From: Allodiplogaster sudhausi
Lineage: Eukaryota; Nematoda; Chromadorea; Rhabditida; Diplogasteridae
Assembly: GCA_945643635.1 (NCBI GenBank)
Contig: CALZFC010000030.1
Span: 533,501-597,500 of the forward strand
Length of the DNA: 64,000 nucleotides
Reading direction: 5' to 3'
The position numbers and the translations under genes were made by a program. Position 1 is the first letter of the stretch. Every line of letters begins with the position of its first letter. Positions 62,401 to 64,000 of the stretch are shown here, in pieces. The notes below the pieces were generated by a model. That model made no database searches and was not told the DNA's origin. It was given only the letters and a program-made list of their open reading frames with translations.

Positions 62401-64000
62401 GCGCCGACGTTGTGTAGGCAGGCCATGGTCATGAAATTCGTATTTTATCAAGCATGTCATGCTCGTTCCGGCTTTATAATAGTAGTAGGAACCTGGGAAG
62501 TATCACAGCCGTATTCTACGAAAAATTTGAGTCAGGTTCCGCCACAATTCATGTCGATTGGAAAAAGTATGCGCCGACGTTGTGTAGGCAGGCCATGGTC
62601 ATGAAATTCGTATTTTATCAAGCATGTCATGCTCGTTCTGGCTTTATAATAGTAGTAGGAACCTGGGAAGTATCACAGCCGTATTCTACGAAAAATTTGA
62701 GTCAGGTTCCGCCACAATTCATGTCGATTGGAAAACGAATGCGCCGACGTTGTGTACGCAGGCCATGGTCATGAAATTCGTATTTTATCAAGCATGTCAT
62801 GCTCGTTCCGGCTTTATAATAGTAGTAGGAACTCGGGAAGTATCACAGCCGTATTCTACGAAAAATTTGAGTCAGGTTCCGCCACAATTCATGTCGATTG
62901 GAAAAAGCATGCGCCGACGTTGTGTTGGCAGGCCATGGTCATGACATTCGTATTTTATCAAGCATGTCATGCTCGTTCCGGCTTTATAATAGTATTAGGA
63001 ACTCGGGAAGTATCACAGCCGTATTCTACGAAAAATTTGAGTCAGGTTCCGCCACAATTCATGTCGATTGGAAAAAGCATGCGCCGACGTTGTGTTGGCA
63101 GGCCATGGTCATGACATTCGTATTTTATCAAGCATGTCATGCTCGTTCCGGCTTTATAATAGTATTAGGAACTCGGAAGTATCACAGCCGTATTCTACGA
63201 AAAATTTGAGTCAGGTTCCGCCACAATTCATGTCGATTGGAAAAAGTATGCGCCGACGTTGTGTACGCAGGCCATGGTCATGAAATTCGTATTTTATCAA
63301 GCATGTCATGCTCGTTCTGGCTTTATAATAGTAGTAGGAACCTGGGAAGTATCACAGCCGTATTCTACGAAAAATTTGAGTCAGGTTCCGCCACAATTCA
63401 TGTCGATTGGAAAAAGTATGCGCCGACGTTGTGTAGGCAGGCCATGGTCATGAAATTCGTATTTTATCAAGCATGTCATGCTCGTTCTGGCTTTATAATA
63501 GTAGTAGGAACCTGGGAAGTATCACAGCCGTATTCTACGAAAAATTTGAGTCAGGTTCCGCCACAATTCATGTCGATTGGAAAACGATGCGCCGACGTTG
63601 TGTACGCAGGCCATGGTCATGAAATTCGTATTTTATCAAGCATGTCATGCTCGTTCTGGCTTTATAATAGTAGTAGGAACCTGGGAAGTATCACAGCCGT
63701 ATTCTACGAAAAATTTGAGTCAGGTTCCGCCACAATTCATGTCGATTGGAAAAAGTATGCGCCGACGTTGTGTTGGCAGGCCATGGTCATGAAATTCGTA
63801 TTTTATCAAGCATGTCATGCTCGTTCTGGCTTTATAATAGTAGTAGGAACCTGGGAAGTATCACAGCCGTATTCTACGAAAAATTTGAGTCAGGTTCCGC
63901 CACAATTCATGTCGATTGGAAAAAGTATGCGCCGACGTTGTGTAGGCAGGCCATGGTCATGAAATTCGTATTTTATCAAGCATGTCATGCTCGTTCTGGC
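53467..64000. repeat. Right heterogeneous satellite block
   Basis: About 62 units of mixed type beginning with the first GTTCTGG after the core (53,461-53,470). Units alternate among GTGTACG/GAAATTC, GTGTAGG/GAAATTC and GTGTTGG/GACATTC forms, often in that order, with ACTCGG, ACTGGG or ACCGGG junctions mostly following GTGTTGG units. The GATTGAAAAA class common on the left is absent. A form AAAAAGAATGCG (near 55,770, 56,450, 57,470 and 60,866) was seen only here. Typical left-hand types return at 62,728-63,237 (CGAATG; two GCATG..GTATTAGG units) and 63,577 (CGATG). Confidence 0.9.
56443..58480. repeat. Short 6-unit repeat of variants in the right block
   Basis: Units starting at 56,443 (AAAAAGAATG, GTGTACG, GTTCTGG) and 56,613 (GTGTAGG, GTTCTGG) recur at 57,462 and 57,632, an offset of 1,019 bp or six units with one base lost. 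The fourth unit of each series (56,953 and 57,972) is GTGTTGG/GACATTC. Each series is preceded by an ACTCGGG junction. The third unit differs (GTGTAGG against GTGTACG), so the copies have already diverged or been partly converted. Confidence 0.65.

Larger units (their letters stand above)
1..64000. repeat. ~170 bp satellite DNA array filling the window
   Basis: The window consists of about 377 direct copies of one 170 bp unit with no unique sequence between them. Landmarks of each unit in order are CCTGGGAAGTATCACAGCCG, a GAAAAATTT tract, CAGGTTCCGCC, a variable GATTGG-A-tract-TATGCG segment, GACGTTGTGT, the palindrome CCATGG, a TTCGTATTTTATC segment, CATGTCATGCTCG and CTTTATAATAGTAGTAGGAA. 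All copies have the same orientation and both window ends fall inside a unit, so the array extends beyond the window. The nucleosome-like length, head-to-tail order and higher-order structure are those of eukaryotic centromeric or pericentromeric satellites; that location is inferred. The family is not one I recognise. CCATGG appears in every unit I checked, so NcoI should reduce the array to a 170 bp ladder. Confidence 0.98.

Noticed and set aside
63237..63962. Long plus-strand reading frames (up to 241 codons) as protein-coding genes
   Set aside because: They consist wholly of the satellite, recur every unit in shifting frames, are opened or closed by ordinary repeat variants and indels, and show no frame conservation. 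The 170 bp period is not a multiple of three.
1..64000. CRISPR array
   Set aside because: The whole 170 bp unit repeats with no unique spacers and units are far longer than CRISPR repeat-spacer pairs.
1..64000. rRNA spacer or tRNA/5S gene cluster
   Set aside because: No rRNA, tRNA or 5S internal promoter sequence is recognisable in the 170 bp unit, and no conserved gene alternates with spacers.

Overview
The whole 64 kb window is one uninterrupted head-to-tail tandem array of a single ~170 bp satellite DNA. I counted the commonest unit base by base: it is exactly 170 bp, 43.5% G+C (A47 C33 G41 T49). The window holds about 377 units, all in the same orientation. The array runs off both ends, so neither array boundary nor flanking unique DNA is visible. 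I see no protein gene, RNA gene, transposon, telomere repeat or unique sequence longer than ~30 bp. This is eukaryotic constitutive heterochromatin. A nucleosome-sized monomer, long unidirectional arrays, higher-order repeats and a homogenised core are typical of (peri)centromeric satellites. I do not recognise the monomer family, so I name no species. A dipteran-style telomeric or subtelomeric long-repeat array cannot be excluded from sequence alone.

Layout. (1) 1-20,069: strongly mixed monomer variants, with a loose 8-10-unit higher-order rhythm best seen at 11.9-17 kb. (2) 20,070-31,277: a 9-monomer higher-order repeat (HOR) of 1,528 bp, with full copies starting at 20,070 and 24,312, partial copies starting at 21,598 and 25,840, and a shortened 8-monomer copy starting at 27,199. 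(3) 31,278-34,802: a transition zone containing the only sizeable insertion scar, near 32,089-32,118. (4) 34,803-53,466: an almost perfectly homogenised core of ~110 units, including a run of about 22 apparently identical units (45.34-49.07 kb). (5) 53,467-64,000: mixed variants again, but a different mixture from the left side.

Units are told apart by about eight variable sites. Positions are numbered from CCTGGG = 1: the CCTGGG/CTCGG junction (170-7); AAAAATTT/AAAATTTT (~30-37); TTCATG/TTTATG (~58-62); GATTGGAAAAAGTATG / ..GCATG / GATTGAAAAACGTATG / ..CGAATG (~65-80); GTGTAGG/GTGTTGG/GTGTACG (~91-97); GAAATTC/GACATTC (~112-118); GTTCCGG/GTTCTGG (~144-150); GTAGTAGG/GTATTAGG (~161-168). These sites are linked in haplotypes, which exposes the HORs, hybrid monomers and recent amplification. 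The pattern (young uniform core between older divergent flanks) fits repeated unequal exchange and local amplification. Because 170 is not a multiple of 3, the many plus-strand reading frames are by-products of the repeat and I annotate none as genes.
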